Assembly: GCA_041776485.1 (NCBI GenBank)
Contig: JBHBQE010000002.1
Coordinates: 140,497-204,496, forward strand
Length of the DNA: 64,000 bases
DNA from: JBHBQE01 sp041776485
Lineage (GTDB): Bacteria > Bacillota > Clostridia > Lachnospirales > Lachnospiraceae
Direction: 5' to 3'
Shown: piece after piece, positions 61,958 to 64,000 of the stretch
Layout of the letters: the number at the start of each line of letters is the position of its first letter
Numbering within the stretch: the first letter of the stretch is position 1
Notes under the pieces: generated by a model
The model's input: the letters and a program-made list of their open reading frames with translations, nothing else
What the model was told of the DNA's origin: nothing
The model's database searches: none
Program-made: the position numbers and the translations under genes

Positions 61958-62710
61958 ATGTACACCAAAAGAATTATACCCTGTCTGGATGTAAAAAATA
62001 ACAGAGTAGTAAAGGGAGTAAATTTCGTTAATTTAATAGACGCGGGGGATCCTATAGAAATTGCGATGGCGTATGAAAGGGCAGGTGCGGATGAACTGGT
62101 TTTCCTTGATATTACAGCCAGCAGCGAGGGTCGAGATACTGTTATTCCTATGGTTAAAAGAGTGGCGGATAATGTCTTTATTCCCTTTACAGTTGGCGGT
62201 GGAATTAAAACTGTGGAGGACATGAAGAATATTTTGCGTGCCGGTGCAGATAAGATTTCCATTAACTCCTCTGCTATTGATGATCCTACCATTATCAGTG
62301 AGGGGGCAAGAGTATTTGGATCCCAATGTATAGTTTTAGCAGTGGATGCTAAAAGAGATGATGCAGGCGGTTGGAAAGTGTATAAGCACGGGGGAAGGAT
62401 TGATACAGGATTAGATCTTATAGAATGGGTTAAATATGGTGTGTCATTAGGTGCAGGTGAAATTTTACTGACCAGTATGGACTGCGATGGCACAAAGGCT
62501 GGGTATGATAGAAAGCTTATAAAGGCAGTAAAGGACTGTATAAATGTTCCCATTATTGCCTCAGGTGGTGCAGGGAAAAAAGAGGACTTCCTGGAGGTTT
62601 CTGATTGTGCCGAGGCATTTTTGGCAGCTTCACTATTCCATTTTAATGAGCTTAATATAATGGAGCTTAAGACTTATCTTAAGAACAATGGAGTTTCAGT
62701 TAGAATATAA
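61958..62710 (+). CDS. hisF: Imidazole glycerol phosphate synthase, cyclase subunit HisF
   Basis: 250-aa TIM barrel making imidazole glycerol phosphate and AICAR from PRFAR and ammonia. Seen: RIIPCLDVKNNRVVKGVNF with catalytic Asp, ELVFLDITASSEGRDTVI, FTVGGGIKTVEDMKNILRAG, and VDAKRDDAGGWKVYKHGGR with the second Asp, phosphate-binding SGGAGKKEDFLE. It begins right after the hisH stop and ends overlapping the ung start (TAATG). AICAR links it to purine synthesis. Confidence 0.95.
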   Translation: MYTKRIIPCLDVKNNRVVKGVNFVNLIDAGDPIEIAMAYERAGADELVFLDITASSEGRDTVIPMVKRVADNVFIPFTVGGGIKTVEDMKNILRAGADKISINSSAIDDPTIISEGARVFGSQCIVLAVDAKRDDAGGWKVYKHGGRIDTGLDLIEWVKYGVSLGAGEILLTSMDCDGTKAGYDRKLIKAVKDCINVPIIASGGAGKKEDFLEVSDCAEAFLAASLFHFNELNIMELKTYLKNNGVSVRI

Positions 62711-63372
62711 TGTTGAGTAAGGAATGGGCAGTAGCCCTTGAAAGTGAAGTTAAAAAACCCTATTATCAAAGGCTTAAGGCTTTTCTGATGGAGGAATATA
62801 AAAGAACCTGTATTTTTCCGCCTCAGGAGGATATATTTAATGCTCTTAAGTTAACCAGTATATCCAAAGTTAAGGTGGTGATATTGGGACAGGATCCCTA
62901 TCATGAGCCGGGACAAGCCCATGGTTTGGCTTTTTCGGTGAGGAAAGGTGTAAAAATTCCTCCTTCTCTTGTTAATATATATAATGAACTAAATGAGGAT
63001 ATTGGGGTTGATATACCAAAGCATGGCGAGCTGACATCTTGGGCAAAGCAGGGAGTATTACTTTTAAATACAGTGTTAACTGTAAGGCGTGGTGAGGCTA
63101 ATTCCCACAAGGATAAGGGCTGGGAAGAGTTTACAGACAGGATAATTAAAATAATAAACGAAAAACAGGATCCGGTGGTATTTATGCTTTGGGGCAGCAA
63201 TGCTCAGGCTAAAACTAAATTATTAAATAATCCGAACCATTTAGTGCTGAAAACTACCCATCCGTCTCCATTATCAGCATATCGTGGGTTTTTAGGCTGC
63301 AGACATTTTTCCAAGGCTAATGCTTTTCTGGAGAAAAACAATATTAAACCCGTTAACTGGCAAATTCAATAA
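62710..63372 (+). CDS. ung: Uracil-DNA glycosylase
   Basis: 220-aa family 1 enzyme removing uracil from DNA. Catalytic water-activating motif VILGQDPYHEPGQAHGLAFS, helix GVLLLNTVLTVRRGEANSH, and DNA-intercalation loop HPSPLSAYRGFLGCRHFSKA. Length and motifs are normal. It overlaps hisF by one base (TAATG). Works alongside the dUTPase at 50538. Confidence 0.96.
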   Translation: MLSKEWAVALESEVKKPYYQRLKAFLMEEYKRTCIFPPQEDIFNALKLTSISKVKVVILGQDPYHEPGQAHGLAFSVRKGVKIPPSLVNIYNELNEDIGVDIPKHGELTSWAKQGVLLLNTVLTVRRGEANSHKDKGWEEFTDRIIKIINEKQDPVVFMLWGSNAQAKTKLLNNPNHLVLKTTHPSPLSAYRGFLGCRHFSKANAFLEKNNIKPVNWQIQ

Positions 63373-63447
63373 TATGGTTTGCAAATTCCCAAAATATTTA
63401 TACAATTAAGTAGCAGGCATTTTCAATTAAGTAAACTGGAGGATGAA

Positions 63448-63609
63448 ATGAAAAAATATGTGTGTAAAGTATGCGGTTATATCTATGAAGAAGCAAAGGG
63501 TATCCCTGATGAGGGAATAGCACCCGGCACAGCCTTTGAGGATATTCCTGATGATTGGGCATGTCCATTGTGCGGAGTTACCAAGGAAGATTTTGAAGAA
63601 ATGGCATAA
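63448..63609 (+). CDS. Rubredoxin
   Basis: 53-aa iron protein for single-electron transfer in anaerobes. Two iron-binding pairs: YVCKVCGYIYEE and ACPLCGVTKEDF, with the conserved PDEGIAPGTAFEDIPDDW between. ATG 63448 follows GGAGG; the open frame upstream to 63379 is not part of the fold. A weak hairpin (AAAAGG/CCTTTT, 63627-63643) follows. Last host gene before the recombinase. Confidence 0.95.
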   Translation: MKKYVCKVCGYIYEEAKGIPDEGIAPGTAFEDIPDDWACPLCGVTKEDFEEMA

Positions 63610-63626
63610 TCTGAGTTAACCGAGCC

Positions 63627-63643
63627 AAAAGGATTAACCTTTT
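63627..63643 (+). terminator. Weak hairpin after rubredoxin
   Basis: AAAAGG (63627-63632) pairs with CCTTTT (63638-63643), 5-base loop. Stem short and low in G+C; termination is possible but weak. Confidence 0.35.
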
Positions 63644-63687
63644 AGGGACAGAGAAAATAATAAGAACTTGGAAAGGAGGTAATTCTC

Positions 63688-64000
63688 ATGTCAAATATGA
63701 AAAGAACAGGACAAACAGCCCTTTATGAGCGTTTAAGTCGTGATGATGAAATGCAAGGAGAAAGTAATTCCATCACCAATCAAAAGCAGTTACTTGAAAG
63801 TTATGCAAAAAGAAACGGCTTTGTAAATATCTATCACTATACTGATGATGGAGTAAGCGGAACAACCTTTGATAGAGAGGGATTTCAAAAGATGATAAAA
63901 GCAGTAGAAGAAAACAAAGTATCTACTGTGATAGTAAAAGATATGAGTAGGTTTGGCAGAGATTACCTCAAAGTAGGCTTTTACACCGAAATACTTTTCA
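63688..64000 (+). CDS. Large serine recombinase, N-terminal part (runs off the window)
   Basis: 104 codons of a site-specific serine recombinase of the transposon/ICE type (TndX/TnpX-like). Catalytic serine-arginine region YERLSRDDEMQGESNSI (nucleophile in the first resolvase motif), then TDDGVSGTTFDREGFQKMI and VKDMSRFGRDYLKVGFYTE with the second active-site arginines. AAAGGAGGT lies before the ATG with good spacing. Such genes usually sit at one end of an integrated element, so the border may be near, in 63610-63687 or beyond the right edge. Confidence 0.92.
   Translation, partial: MSNMKRTGQTALYERLSRDDEMQGESNSITNQKQLLESYAKRNGFVNIYHYTDDGVSGTTFDREGFQKMIKAVEENKVSTVIVKDMSRFGRDYLKVGFYTEILF

Noticed and set aside
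1..64000. CRISPR arrays, rRNA genes, insertion sequences
   Set aside because: None seen; no regularly spaced repeats, rRNA cores or transposase motifs other than the serine recombinase at the right edge.

Overview
The window is low-GC DNA with strong Shine-Dalgarno motifs, many GTG/TTG starts, tightly overlapping operons and one-membrane-segment surface proteins. Gene families (BMP nucleoside ABC transporter, DegV, SEC-C protein, DUF4422, CheV, LytTR regulator, 7TM-type diguanylate cyclase, rubredoxin) fit an anaerobic Gram-positive Clostridia, most likely a Lachnospiraceae member; species cannot be told from the sequence alone. Nearly all genes are on the + strand.

Layout. 1-4535: a BMP/PnrA-type nucleoside ABC transporter (binding protein cut by the left edge, ATPase, two permeases). 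4704-6949: a two-gene signalling unit, a lone cyclic-nucleotide-binding protein overlapping a three-part protein (AP-endonuclease-type TIM barrel, class III nucleotidyl cyclase, PilZ-like tail). 6979-13208: an F-type ATP synthase operon atpB-E-F-A-G-D-C without atpH; the C-terminal domain of the missing delta subunit is fused to the front of alpha, and subunit c carries a signal peptide. 13238-16010: a membrane diguanylate cyclase, tRNA-Leu(AAG) and a LytTR response regulator. 16205-25350: two very large surface proteins, one behind a tandem direct repeat that suits LytTR binding, the other behind a cobalamin riboswitch with its own terminator; tRNA-Gly(GCC) and a small membrane protein lie between them on the minus strand.

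25627-50969 is mostly housekeeping: secG-rnr-smpB, htpG, degV, purA, a Gld-type ABC exporter, thrS, a Sel1 lipoprotein, purB, purine nucleoside phosphorylase, an MTA/SAH deaminase, an MBL-fold hydrolase, rnhA, alaS, a MATE exporter, a DUF4422 protein and a dUTPase. Purine handling recurs: nucleoside uptake at the left end, salvage (phosphorylase, deaminase) and AMP synthesis (purA, purB).

51013-53956 looks acquired: a LysR regulator and a divergent NSS-family sodium symporter with visibly higher GC, followed by the decayed ends of a hipB-hipA toxin-antitoxin pair. 54042-63609 returns to the core: scpA-scpB, a two-component system, a lipoprotein, CheV, a large acidic membrane protein, hisH-hisF, ung and rubredoxin. 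From 63688 a large serine recombinase runs off the right edge and probably marks the border of an integrated mobile element.

The most unusual items are the delta-alpha ATP synthase fusion, the cyclase/TIM-barrel unit with its cyclic-nucleotide-binding partner, and the B12-riboswitch-controlled giant surface protein. Domain calls rest on motif recognition by eye; no database search was run.
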